Positions 8,122 through 15,539 of a stretch of DNA of 64,000 nt are shown here, piece by piece; positions within the stretch are counted from its first letter, which is position 1; every line of letters begins with the position of its first letter. The stretch is from JBMNGH01 sp050949725 (lineage in GTDB: Bacteria > Bacillota > Thermosediminibacteria > Thermosediminibacterales > Tepidanaerobacteraceae). A program made the translations under genes and the position numbers. Under the pieces are notes generated by a model that was given only the letters and a program-made list of their open reading frames with translations, searched no databases and was not told the origin of the DNA. Where the stretch lies: NCBI GenBank assembly GCA_050949725.1, contig JBMNGH010000006.1, positions 62,001 to 126,000 on the forward strand. The letters are read 5' to 3'.

Positions 8122-8640
8122 TTATTCACCCCTTGTCAGGAAACCTATAACTAATCCTATTATAAAAATTAGAGCATATTTCAGCAATATACTTATATTG
8201 TTGTTCCTGTCTTTTACAATCGCATACTCTATTTTTCGCAAATTTTTCTTTTCCATATCAACAAGAATTAATCCATCTGGTTTATATACCAGGAAGTACT
8301 CGAGCAACTGTCTCCTTGTCTCTGGGTACCTTGGAGATGTTGCCTTTTCTCCAGACTTTACCTCTGCAACATAGTATTTGCTTCCTTTTCTTGCTATAAT
8401 ATCTGCTTTTACACAGGCCTCATAAGGTTTTCCGTCAACATAAAGTTTATAAGAATTCTCTTTTTGGATATCTACTATTTCAAATCCGCGACTTTCTAAC
8501 AGTTTTATAGCCTTTTTTTCACTTCTTTTTGCTTTCCTTATTCTGTTCTTGGCTTTAATAGTTCTAAAATACTTTATTAGATAGAGTAAAGTAAAAACCA
8601 CTGCTGTTAATCCAGATATGGAATAGTACAACCATTTCAT
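8122..8640 (-). CDS. Membrane-anchored PD-(D/E)XK nuclease-fold protein of unknown function
   Basis: The 172-residue protein has a membrane helix at about 6-24 and a second at about 150-168, leaving a soluble middle domain. That middle has the pattern of a PD-(D/E)XK nuclease core: E41, D80 in KADIIAR, then E93-V-K95 in VAEVKSG, spaced as in Holliday-junction-resolvase and restriction-endonuclease-like folds. I do not recognise a named family. It lies inside the tlyA-nadK-argR-recN run, so it is cotranscribed with repair and housekeeping genes, which hints at DNA metabolism near the membrane; that is inference only. It could equally be an inactive nuclease fold used for binding. Confidence 0.7.
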   Translation of the reverse strand: MKWLYYSISGLTAVVFTLLYLIKYFRTIKAKNRIRKAKRSEKKAIKLLESRGFEIVDIQKENSYKLYVDGKPYEACVKADIIARKGSKYYVAEVKSGEKATSPRYPETRRQLLEYFLVYKPDGLILVDMEKKNLRKIEYAIVKDRNNNISILLKYALIFIIGLVIGFLTRGE

Positions 8641-8675
8641 AAAAAATACCTCTTAATAGCTTTTTCCTGGGTATT

Positions 8676-8697
8676 ATTATACATGCAATTGTATAAT
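8676..8697. repeat. Short perfect inverted repeat upstream of the nuclease-fold gene
   Basis: ATTATACA (8676-8683) and TGTATAAT (8690-8697) form an 8-bp inverted repeat with a six-base centre, in the 60-base gap between tlyA and the next gene. It could be a small hairpin or an operator; it carries a TATAAT on the minus strand but no good -35, so I do not call a promoter. Confidence 0.35.
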
Positions 8698-8701
8698 ATT
8701 T

Positions 8702-9505
8702 CTACATCAGTTCCCGATGTGCAAGTTCTACTATCTCGCTTACATTTACGATCCATCTAGTTTGCACATTATTTTTTAACCATACAAGGAATTCTATATT
8801 TCCCTTTGGCCCTTTAATGGGTGAGTAGGTCAATCCATTTAAACGCAAATTAAAAGATTGAGCGCTGCTGATAACTTCATTGATCGCTTTTATGTGTAAA
8901 TACATATCTCTAACAACACCCTTTTTGCCAACCTCGCTTCGGCCCACTTCAAATTGTGGTTTAATTAAAGCTATTAAGTCCCCATCTGTTTTTAATATTA
9001 AGGAAAAGACTTCGAATACTTTTGACAGTGAGATAAATGATAAATCAGCAGTTACTATGTCTACTTTCTCTCCTATGTCCTCGAGTTTTAAATATCTTAC
9101 ATTTTTTCTCTCCATAACAACGACTCTTTTATCGTTTCTCAACCTGTAATCAAGTTGACCGTAACCTACATCTATTGCGTAAACCTTCTTTACTCCATTT
9201 TTTAAGAGGCAATCAGTAAACCCTCCCGTCGACGCACCTGCATCCAGAGCCACCTTATTATAGGTTTTTATGTCAAAATCTTCAAGCGCCTTTTCAAGTT
9301 TAATACCACCTCTACTTACATACGGCATAGATTTTTCTTTTATGTCTATTGGGCATTCTTCATTTATCAAGGTGCCGGGTTTATCCACTATCTGATTGTT
9401 TATATATATTCGCCCTGCCATAATTTCAGCTTTTGCTTTTTCTCGGCTCTCAAACAAACCTTTTTTTACCAGTAGTTTATCTAAGCGTTCTTTTTTACTG
9501 TCCAT
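8702..9505 (-). CDS. tlyA: TlyA-family rRNA (cytidine-2'-O)-methyltransferase
   Basis: The protein combines an N-terminal S4 RNA-binding domain (about residues 2-65, ERLDKLLVKKGLFESREKA) with an FtsJ/RrmJ-like methyltransferase domain whose SAM-binding motif reads LDAGASTGGFTDCL. TlyA enzymes methylate ribose in 16S and/or 23S rRNA; some act also as haemolysins, but methylation is the core role. The start is taken as ATG at 9503-9505; a GTG four codons earlier touches the purine-rich AGGAAG and is less likely, though not excluded. It follows oapA by about 20 bases. In related organisms dxs often lies here; it does not in this window. Confidence 0.92.
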   Translation of the reverse strand: MDSKKERLDKLLVKKGLFESREKAKAEIMAGRIYINNQIVDKPGTLINEECPIDIKEKSMPYVSRGGIKLEKALEDFDIKTYNKVALDAGASTGGFTDCLLKNGVKKVYAIDVGYGQLDYRLRNDKRVVVMERKNVRYLKLEDIGEKVDIVTADLSFISLSKVFEVFSLILKTDGDLIALIKPQFEVGRSEVGKKGVVRDMYLHIKAINEVISSAQSFNLRLNGLTYSPIKGPKGNIEFLVWLKNNVQTRWIVNVSEIVELAHRELM

Positions 9506-9527
9506 TTGATATACCACTTCCTAAACC

Positions 9528-10160
9528 TTAATATTTATCTAAACCATTTCGAGGGATCACGTCAATTTTTAAACGTTTTTTTAATATATAAGTCAATAGA
9601 GCAACGTCGTAGACGACCCTCTTAGAATTCTTAATTGCAAACGCCTTTCCGATAGCCTTACCGCTTATAGTAAGTGTAGAAATAAGACCTGCCATTATTA
9701 CACTGAAAACAGTTTCGTTTAAACTTTTTGAGCTTAAAACTGTTTTTAAAATAATAGTTGCTCCTGCTGCACCGCTTATTACACCACATATATCACCGAC
9801 TACATCATTACAAATATTTGTTACAATATCTGCGTTTCGTATTATTCTAACAGCTTCTTTTCCGCCAGGAACTTTATCTGCTGCCATAGCATGAAAAGGC
9901 GCTTCATTTGCAGCGGCTACAGCTACTCCGATTATATCGAAAATTATCCCTATTAAAATGATGATAAGCAGTATTATAATCGAGAATACTATATTGACCT
10001 TAGCCATTATATTTTGCGAAATTAAACTAAAAAAAACGGATAAAACAAAAGCAAGCACGAATACCTTATAGACCCACTTTGCTTTTGCTCTCCCGTTTTT
10101 ATCATTTTGTTTTGCTTTTTGATAATTTTTACGGAAATTATTATTTTTTAAAGGTCTCAA
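9528..10160 (-). CDS. oapA: OLE RNA-associated membrane protein OapA
   Basis: The 210-residue protein starts with a basic N-terminus (MRPLKNNNFRKNYQKAKQN) and has at least four hydrophobic segments (about 33-55, 58-85, 115-145 and 150-172). It lies directly downstream of the OLE RNA on the same strand, the defining arrangement for OapA, which binds OLE RNA as a multimer and takes the ribonucleoprotein to the membrane in Bacillus halodurans. The start is TTG at 10158-10160, with GGAGGT at 10167-10172, immediately after the RNA's 3' end, so the same primary transcript probably supplies both RNA and protein. Assignment rests on position, size and topology. Confidence 0.85.
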   Translation of the reverse strand: MRPLKNNNFRKNYQKAKQNDKNGRAKAKWVYKVFVLAFVLSVFFSLISQNIMAKVNIVFSIIILLIIILIGIIFDIIGVAVAAANEAPFHAMAADKVPGGKEAVRIIRNADIVTNICNDVVGDICGVISGAAGATIILKTVLSSKSLNETVFSVIMAGLISTLTISGKAIGKAFAIKNSKRVVYDVALLTYILKKRLKIDVIPRNGLDKY

Positions 10161-10175
10161 GGTGTGACCTCCGTT

Positions 10176-10795
10176 TATTCACCGAAACAGGTGGTAGTAA
10201 ATTGAGTAAATTTTATGGCTTAGGTCCAGCAGGATTTCCCTACAGGGCATCTCTTGTCGCCAAACGAGACGGTTCCCCTTTAAGCCCAGTACTGCGATGT
10301 CACCATATGCAGGGCTGGATTACCACTTAGTCCATACTGTAATCCTCAATTTACTTCCAATATCATGGAACAGTCTAGAAGATTTCCTCCCCAAAATCAA
10401 TCTTCCCCTAGCCTCTTTTGCAAAAAAGGTTTCAAAGGTTAATCACGCTTACGTTTGAATTGGCCAGTTCATTACATAAGCCCAGTACCTTTTTCCGCCA
10501 TTTTCACTCAAGGCAGGCTACACTGCACCCAACATATTATCGAATGCAGGTTCACACCCTGAGCCATAACACTCCATAGTTTTTTACGGTCACGAACTCA
10601 GGTCTCCACGGAAGTAGGGTCAACGCCTACATGCCATTGTAGATCGCCCCATCTTCCTTACTCCCAGCACCAACCCCCGACTGGGCGTCAGCAGCCAGCA
10701 CCAGGAACTTCATCGATGTGCCCTCGACGGATTTTTAGGCCCGCCTTCAGAGAAACGATTTTGACTAGAATACTGCACCACCTGTTTTTTGGTCG
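10176..10795 (-). ncRNA. ole: OLE RNA (ornate large extremophilic RNA)
   Basis: A stretch of about 600 bases has no sensible coding frame, is clearly richer in G+C than its surroundings and is bounded by a closing helix: minus-strand CAGGTGGT (10777-10784) pairs with ACCACCTG (10188-10195), 597 bases apart. Several internal hairpins are visible. It sits between ispA and a membrane protein gene with OapA features, exactly the location of OLE RNA in Bacillus halodurans and anaerobic extremophiles, and the size (about 610 nt) fits. A consensus sigma-A promoter ends seven bases before the start. OLE forms a membrane ribonucleoprotein linked to alcohol and magnesium stress. The exact ends are estimates; I could not run a covariance-model search. 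Confidence 0.87.
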
Positions 10796-10801
10796 ATGAT
10801 A

Positions 10802-10830
10802 ATTATAACATAAAAGAATTTTTCCTTCAA
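10802..10830 (-). promoter_or_regulatory. Sigma-A promoter of the OLE RNA operon
   Basis: Minus-strand TTGAAG (10825-10830) and a perfect TATAAT (10802-10807) are separated by 17 bases. The predicted start near 10795 falls just before the first helix of OLE RNA, so this promoter appears to serve OLE, oapA and the genes down to recN. Confidence 0.8.
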
Positions 10831-10914
10831 ATCGCTAAAATACAGTAAACTAAAGGTTTTTGACAAATCTGAACAACATTAGCTTTTAGTATTGTCTATT
10901 AATCAAAAAATCAA

Positions 10915-11780
10915 TCATGCCTTGAAAAAACCATTTTTATCGTGTTTTGAAATAATATCTTTAGCGTCAATCGCAAGTTGCTTTGCCAATTTTATGGAAT
11001 TGTCAAACCCCATGATTAATGGAAAAGTATTTTTTTTATTTTTTACATCACTTCCCACCGGTTTCCCGAGAAGTTTTTCGTTGCCGCTTAAATCAAGCAA
11101 GTCGTCTGTTATTTGAAATATCAATCCGATCTTTTCGCCAAATTTATCGAGCAACGCCAGTTCATCTTGTGAGGCCTCTGCGAGTCTAGCACCAGACCAG
11201 AGAGAGGCCTTGAACAGGCATGCGGTTTTGTGTAAATCGATGTAAAAAAGTGTCTCTTTATCAATCGTCCTCCCAGTAGACTCAATATCTACTGTCTGAC
11301 CTCCAATCATCCCACGGATTCCGGCGGATTCTGAAATCTTTTTAATCACATCTACTACAGCAGTGAAAGAAATGCTTTCTATATCTGCGTTTTTGGCTAT
11401 CAAGGCAAACCCTTCTGTAAGAAGAGCATCTCCAGCAAGTAAAGCAATTGCTTCGCCGAACACTTTATGGCAAGTAGGTTTACCTCTTCTATAATCATCA
11501 TTATCCATCAAAGGCAGATCGTCGTGGATCAGTGAATATGTATGGATCATTTCAATACCACATGCGGTAGGAAGGACATTGCTCAGATGAAAGCCCGAAA
11601 ATCCCAGCCGACTCCAGCACCATAGCCGGCCTCAGCCGCTTGCCCCCCGCCATTACGCTATACCGCACTGGCCTTATGAATTACCTTCCGGGTAAGCACT
11701 TATCTCCAGGGTAGGTAAGAAGTCTAGAGCGGAGTTTATTAATTCTAGCCCTTTCCACGAGAAGTCCGCTTCAAAATCAT
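10915..11780 (-). pseudogene. ispA: Farnesyl diphosphate synthase, frameshifted as read
   Basis: The intact C-terminal 211 codons (from 11550) include the first aspartate-rich motif DDLPLMD and the second DDLLD, which bind the Mg2+-diphosphates of isoprenyl substrates. Upstream, the missing N-terminus is still readable in pieces in other frames: LELINSALDFLP, VIHKA, then YSVMAGGKRLRPAMVLESAG, then NVLPTACGIEM. Joining them needs one added base (about 11745) and three removed bases (about 11690, 11672 and 11586); the corrected gene is 288 codons, the family norm, starting at ATG 11778-11780 and overlapping the end of xseB. The enzyme makes farnesyl diphosphate from IPP and DMAPP. Sequence error is likely; real decay is not excluded. 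Confidence 0.85.
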
Positions 11781-12018
11781 TCAAGTTCTTCATTACCTCC
11801 ATCATAGTCTTTAAAAGAAATTTTGCCGTTAAAATCTTTTGTTATGATTTTTATCTTCCCTTCAGCTTCATCAATAATAGGGAACATTTATTAGTAAGCT
11901 TAATACCTTCTTCATAAAGAGAAAGGGCTTTTTCGAGTGTTAAATCACCTTGTTCCAATTTTTCAGTAATTTCTTCAAGTCGTTTGATAGCATCTTCGAA
12001 TTTATAATCTCTCTTCAT
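11777..12018 (-). pseudogene. xseB: Exonuclease VII small subunit, one frameshift near the end
   Basis: The frame from ATG 12016-12018 gives FEDAIKRLEEITEKLEQGDL and LSLYEEGIKL, the two-helix signature of XseB, but ends early at 11851. The next frame continues the protein as IDEAEGKIKIITKDFNGKIS and stops at TGA 11777-11779, which overlaps the ispA start. Adding one base near 11880 restores 81 codons, the usual size. AAGGTGG lies seven bases before the ATG, which overlaps the 3' end of xseA. XseB binds XseA to form exonuclease VII, which degrades single-stranded DNA. The lost tail may not matter for function even if the shift is real. Confidence 0.85.
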
Positions 12019-13228
12019 TCTCTTCCACCTTTCGAGATCCTTTGACTTCACATAGAAGAATACCGTCAGATACTACTACTCTGACCCTATTATATCCGAT
12101 TGAATCATCGACCTTTTTAATTATTTTACCGTCGGGCCCCTCACATATGCTATATCCCCTTTTAAGTATTGAGAGCGGGCTAAGAGCATCGAGTTTTTCG
12201 GTCAGTTTCAGAAAAGCTTGTTTACGTTTATCCAGTTGTAGATTAATTTCCTTGTTTAACTGTCTGAGCAATTGATCGAGCAACATCCGCGAATTAGTTA
12301 AAAGATCATCAGGGCGGGTAAAAGCCGGGGACCTTTTAAGGAATTCCAACTTTTGTTTTTTAAAATTTAGATTTCCAATAACGGCGTTTGTCAACCGCAC
12401 AGCATATTGTTTTATATCATTTGTTAACTGCAGCTTTTCAGGTACCACCATTTCGCCGGCGGCCGAAGGAGTTGGAGCCCTTTTGTCAGCAATAAAGTCG
12501 GAAATTGTATAATCCGTTTCATGGCCAACTGCAGATATTATGGGAATTTTCGAAGAATATATTGCCCTTGCTACGCTTTCTTCATTAAACGGCCACAGTT
12601 CTTCGATTGAACCGCCACCCCTTCCTAAAATTATTACATCAATTTCCTTTATTTCATTTAGGTCATGAATAGCAGCACATATTTCACCCGCTGCTGCTTT
12701 TCCCTGAACCAAAACAGGTGCAATGTAGATATCTACATTTGAGAATCTCCTCTTGATAACCGTTATTAAGTCTTTAATAGCAGCACCTGTCAAAGAAGTA
12801 ATTATTCCGATTTTACTAGGTAAAAAAGGGATCGGTTTCTTTTTTTCCTTGTCAAACAGCCCTTCTTTTTCAAGTTTAACTTTTAACTTTTCAAAAGCTA
12901 TGTGAAGTGCGCCAATTCCATCAGGCTGTATGTCTTCAACATATATTTGGTATTCTCCTGCCCTTACAAATACGCTTATTGAGCCAAACAGTATTACCTT
13001 CATGCCGTTTTCAGGAATAAAAGGCAACAGAGCACTCTTATTCCTAAACATAATACATCGTATTTGTGATTTTTCATCCTTTAACGTAAAATACATGTGG
13101 CCTGAAAGGTGATGCTTAAAATTAGAAATTTCCCCTCTTATATATATATTCTGCAAAATATTGCTATTGTCAAAAAGGGATTTAATTATTTGAGTTAGCT
13201 CACCAACCGTAAAAATGGGTGTCAACAA
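12002..13228 (-). CDS. xseA: Exonuclease VII large subunit
   Basis: The 408-residue protein has the N-terminal OB-fold (VGELTQIIKSLFDNSNILQN..IRGEISNF) and the exonuclease VII core with GRGGGSIEELWPFN, SAVGHETDYT and DKRAPTPSAA, followed by a helical C-terminal region that binds XseB. The enzyme degrades single-stranded DNA in both directions and works in mismatch and damage repair. The TTG start at 13228 follows AGGAGGT and overlaps the end of nusB, and its end overlaps xseB, so nusB-xseA-xseB-ispA are translationally coupled. There is no folD in the run, unlike many Firmicutes. Confidence 0.97.
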   Translation of the reverse strand: MLTPIFTVGELTQIIKSLFDNSNILQNIYIRGEISNFKHHLSGHMYFTLKDEKSQIRCIMFRNKSALLPFIPENGMKVILFGSISVFVRAGEYQIYVEDIQPDGIGALHIAFEKLKVKLEKEGLFDKEKKKPIPFLPSKIGIITSLTGAAIKDLITVIKRRFSNVDIYIAPVLVQGKAAAGEICAAIHDLNEIKEIDVIILGRGGGSIEELWPFNEESVARAIYSSKIPIISAVGHETDYTISDFIADKRAPTPSAAGEMVVPEKLQLTNDIKQYAVRLTNAVIGNLNFKKQKLEFLKRSPAFTRPDDLLTNSRMLLDQLLRQLNKEINLQLDKRKQAFLKLTEKLDALSPLSILKRGYSICEGPDGKIIKKVDDSIGYNRVRVVVSDGILLCEVKGSRKVEENEERL

Positions 13229-13647
13229 TAGACCTCCTGCTTATTCATTTGTTTATTTTCCCTAGCAACTGAACCGAGTAATCCGTTAATAAATTTATAT
13301 GACTTTTGCTCACAGTATCTTTTTGCTATTTCAATTGCCTCATTAATAGACACACTAATCGGGATATCACCACAAAACAGCATTTCAAATATCGCAATCC
13401 TCAGTATATTTCTATCAGTTGCAGCTAGACGCTCCAGTTCCCAATCAGTGGAATATTTGTTTATTATTTGGTCTATCATTACCTGGTTTTTTAATATCCC
13501 GTTAATTTGATTCAAAATATACCTCTTTTGGTCCTCTTTCATTGGTCTTGCGAGTACTATCTGTGATGCCTCATCAATAGTATTACCTCCCACATCAATG
13601 GCGAACAGCATTTTAAAAATCAATTCTCTAGCGCTTTTTCTGCTCAA
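13222..13647 (-). CDS. nusB: Transcription antitermination factor NusB
   Basis: The 141-residue all-helical protein begins MSRKSARELIFKMLF, the typical NusB opening, and contains ERLAATDRNILRIAIFEMLF and ISVSINEAIEIAKRY, the conserved core helices. NusB with NusE (S10) binds boxA in rRNA leaders and prevents Rho-dependent termination. The TTG start has GGGAGTG upstream. Location between the Asp23-AmaP genes and xseA is common in Clostridia. Confidence 0.96.
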   Translation of the reverse strand: MSRKSARELIFKMLFAIDVGGNTIDEASQIVLARPMKEDQKRYILNQINGILKNQVMIDQIINKYSTDWELERLAATDRNILRIAIFEMLFCGDIPISVSINEAIEIAKRYCEQKSYKFINGLLGSVARENKQMNKQEVYC

Positions 13648-13660
13648 CTAATGCACTCCC

Positions 13661-13879
13661 TTACCGTGAACCCGGAGGTAAAATTTTGTCAAGTAGATCT
13701 CTGATACCCTGTCCGTTGTCAGATGCAGTCCCTATATAATAACCAATTACTGCACAAAAAACAACAAATAAAGCCTTGAAAAAACCGATAGCAATAATAA
13801 TAAGTCCGATTAGAAATCCAATTGCAATGCCCAAGATTTTCCCACGATGCCGCTGCCAAGCATCATGAAAGTCGCTCAT
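13661..13879 (-). CDS. DUF2273 small membrane protein
   Basis: This 72-residue protein has one long hydrophobic segment (ILGIAIGFLIGLIIIAIGFF, then LFVVFCAVIGYYIG) after a short charged start (MSDFHDAWQRHRGK) and ends with a soluble tail. DUF2273 proteins accompany AmaP and Asp23 in Firmicutes and probably help anchor Asp23 at the membrane. An earlier GTG exists, but ATG 13877-13879 stands six bases from AGAGGTG and is preferred. Confidence 0.85.
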   Translation of the reverse strand: MSDFHDAWQRHRGKILGIAIGFLIGLIIIAIGFFKALFVVFCAVIGYYIGTASDNGQGIRDLLDKILPPGSR

Positions 13880-13896
13880 GTGATTCACCTCTTATT

Positions 13897-14427
13897 TTAC
13901 AACCCTTTGTTTGAAGGGTTGTAAATATTATTTACATTGATACGTATATTATTGACAGTTAAGCCCGCAGTGGATTCGATATAACTTTTGATATTTTCCT
14001 GCAGATCAAGGGTAAGTTCCGGAATTATTATATCATCTGTGACAGTAAGATTTAAAAAAATAGATACCCCTCCGTCTTGTTTTCTAACTTTAACCTTTAC
14101 ATCTTTTACATTTTGCACATTACGCGCAACCTTTAAAACAAGGCTCTCTATAGCATTAAAAGATATTGTGATTATTCCGTTTTCATCGTTTTTGACAATT
14201 GTCTCAGCACCACGATTTGACCTTGCCCCCGAAAACAACAACCTCAGACTAGCTAGAATGATCACGATCGCAACAACAGTTACTTCTATTCTGCCGTACA
14301 GAACGGAAATACTTGTCCTAAACACTTCCAAACTTAATACAGTAGTAGAGAACAATAGCGCGATTACGGAAATTCCTATAGAAAACAGAACATATAAAAT
14401 CAGGATAATTCTGTCAAACAGGTTCAT
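13897..14427 (-). CDS. amaP: Alkaline shock response membrane anchor protein AmaP
   Basis: The 176-residue protein starts with two hydrophobic helices (about 6-30 and 45-65) and continues as a soluble Asp23-like domain (GIITISFNAIESLVLKVARN, then VKVRKQDGGVSIFLNLTV). AmaP tethers Asp23 to the membrane in staphylococci; here it lies between asp23 and DUF2273, the typical trio. The ATG start has AAAGGGG upstream. The role in Clostridia is not known in detail; an envelope-stress function is inferred. Confidence 0.9.
   Translation of the reverse strand: MNLFDRIILILYVLFSIGISVIALLFSTTVLSLEVFRTSISVLYGRIEVTVVAIVIILASLRLLFSGARSNRGAETIVKNDENGIITISFNAIESLVLKVARNVQNVKDVKVKVRKQDGGVSIFLNLTVTDDIIIPELTLDLQENIKSYIESTAGLTVNNIRINVNNIYNPSNKGL
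13899..13922 (-). other. Hairpin overlapping the amaP stop codon
   Basis: ACAACCCTT and AAGGGTTGT form a 9-bp stem with a six-base loop that covers the last codons of amaP. No long T run follows on the minus strand, so it may act as a partial terminator, an RNA stabiliser or a processing site between amaP and the DUF2273 gene. Confidence 0.5.
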
Positions 14428-14453
14428 TTTTATACCCCTTTCAAAGGAATTTA

Positions 14454-14484
14454 ACCCCCTGAGGTTTTCAGGGGGTATTTTTTT
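14454..14484 (+). terminator. Plus-strand terminator between asp23 and amaP
   Basis: ACCCCCTGA (14454-14462) pairs with TCAGGGGGT (14468-14476), and on the plus strand a run of seven T follows. On the minus strand, along which the flanking genes are read, the hairpin has A before it and only a weak T stretch after it. It therefore looks like a terminator for antisense transcription, or a hairpin that merely attenuates between asp23 and amaP. Confidence 0.6.
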
Positions 14485-14489
14485 GAATC

Positions 14490-14864
14490 CTAATTATCCT
14501 TAACATTTTGGCCAAAGTTTACTCCTTGGACATGTATGTTTACTTCAACAACCGAGAGACCAGTCATGTTTTCTATGGCTTTTTTTACATTTTCTTGGAC
14601 TTTCCATGCAACTTCTGGTATACGCACACCATAATTTACTATAATATAAAGATCAACAGCGGCTTCTTTTTCCCCAACCTCGACTTTAACACCCTTGGAA
14701 AAATTTTTATGTCCCAATTTTTCTGCTATTCCGCCGACAATACCTCCGCTCATACCAGCAACCCCGTCAATCTCAGTTGCGGCAAGCCCTGCTATTATCC
14801 CTACGACCTCGTCAGATATTTTTATGGTTCCCTTTTGATCATTATAAGCATTCACGTTATCCAT
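14490..14864 (-). CDS. Asp23/Gls24 family envelope stress protein
   Basis: The 124-residue protein has the Asp23 pattern: an opening strand GTIKISDEVVGIIAGLAATEI, the glycine-rich VAGMSGGIVGGIAEKLG, and VDLYIIVNYGVRIPEVAWKVQ, which leads into the VKKAIENMTGLSVVEVNIHV end. Asp23 proteins form abundant filaments near the membrane. It has its own promoter and a GAGGGGAA ribosome site, and appears to head the asp23-amaP-DUF2273-nusB-xseA-xseB-ispA transcript. Confidence 0.93.
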   Translation of the reverse strand: MDNVNAYNDQKGTIKISDEVVGIIAGLAATEIDGVAGMSGGIVGGIAEKLGHKNFSKGVKVEVGEKEAAVDLYIIVNYGVRIPEVAWKVQENVKKAIENMTGLSVVEVNIHVQGVNFGQNVKDN

Positions 14865-14897
14865 CTAATTCCCCTCCATTCAGGAAACCTCACTTGT

Positions 14898-14926
14898 ATT
14901 ATAGCAAAAAAAAAATTGTAATACAA
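14898..14926 (-). promoter_or_regulatory. Sigma-A promoter upstream of asp23
   Basis: Minus-strand TTGTAT (14921-14926) and TATAAT (14898-14903) stand 17 bases apart, with a run of ten T in the spacer. The element overlaps the region just after spoIIIAH and would give a short leader before the asp23 start. Confidence 0.65.
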
Positions 14927-14935
14927 TAAATTCCT

Positions 14936-15505
14936 CTATTTCCTCTCTATTATAGTAATTTTATCTATATTTACCCCTGTAGTTTTAGTTACAATGTCGG
15001 TAATCTGCGCCACTTCATGCTGTTTAAGGTCTGTTGCTTTAACAACTACATTTGCAACATCGTTTGATAGAAATATAACTGCATCTTCAAAACCCTTAGC
15101 CTTAATCAAGTTTTCAACGATCATTTCTTTTTCCACTTTTTGTGATAAAGCTATTAAATCTTGTTGAGCTTTATCTTTTGATTCTTGACTTGCATTAGGA
15201 TTGTTTATTAGCTCTCTCAAATAATCCGTCTCCTGACTTCGCAGTCGGTCCCGTTCAAGTTTGTAATCGATAAAAAAATTTTTTCCCTTCTCATCTTGTT
15301 CCGCATCAAGCCCTTGACCTTCATCAATATCTGGAAGACCTAGATGATCGTCTTGTGATGTAATTTCTTCTTCATCGGAGCTCTGTGGCTCATTGTCGAT
15401 CGGTTCATTTAATGCATTTCCTTTGAACATTAGATAAACAGACGCGATCAAGATTAAAACAAACAAAAGCAATAAGACAGTCCTCTTTTTAACCAAAAAA
15501 GCCAT
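14936..15505 (-). CDS. spoIIIAH: Stage III sporulation protein AH
   Basis: SpoIIIAH is a mother-cell membrane protein whose outer domain binds forespore SpoIIQ across the intermembrane space. Here a 189-residue protein has one N-terminal membrane helix (VLLLLFVLILIASVYLMF), an acidic linker and a YscJ/FliF-like C-terminal domain, including KAKGFEDAVIFLSNDVANVVV. The ATG at 15503-15505 lies six bases after GGGGAGG and is preferred to an earlier GTG. It is the last gene of the operon. Confidence 0.95.
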   Translation of the reverse strand: MAFLVKKRTVLLLLFVLILIASVYLMFKGNALNEPIDNEPQSSDEEEITSQDDHLGLPDIDEGQGLDAEQDEKGKNFFIDYKLERDRLRSQETDYLRELINNPNASQESKDKAQQDLIALSQKVEKEMIVENLIKAKGFEDAVIFLSNDVANVVVKATDLKQHEVAQITDIVTKTTGVNIDKITIIERK

Positions 15506-15539
15506 TTTAATCCTCCCCACTTAAAATTTATGTAGTGTG

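Noticed and set aside
10079..10330. Plus-strand open frame inside the OLE RNA region
   Set aside because: It lies opposite oapA and OLE RNA, has no ribosome site and no recognisable protein features; it is a chance frame.
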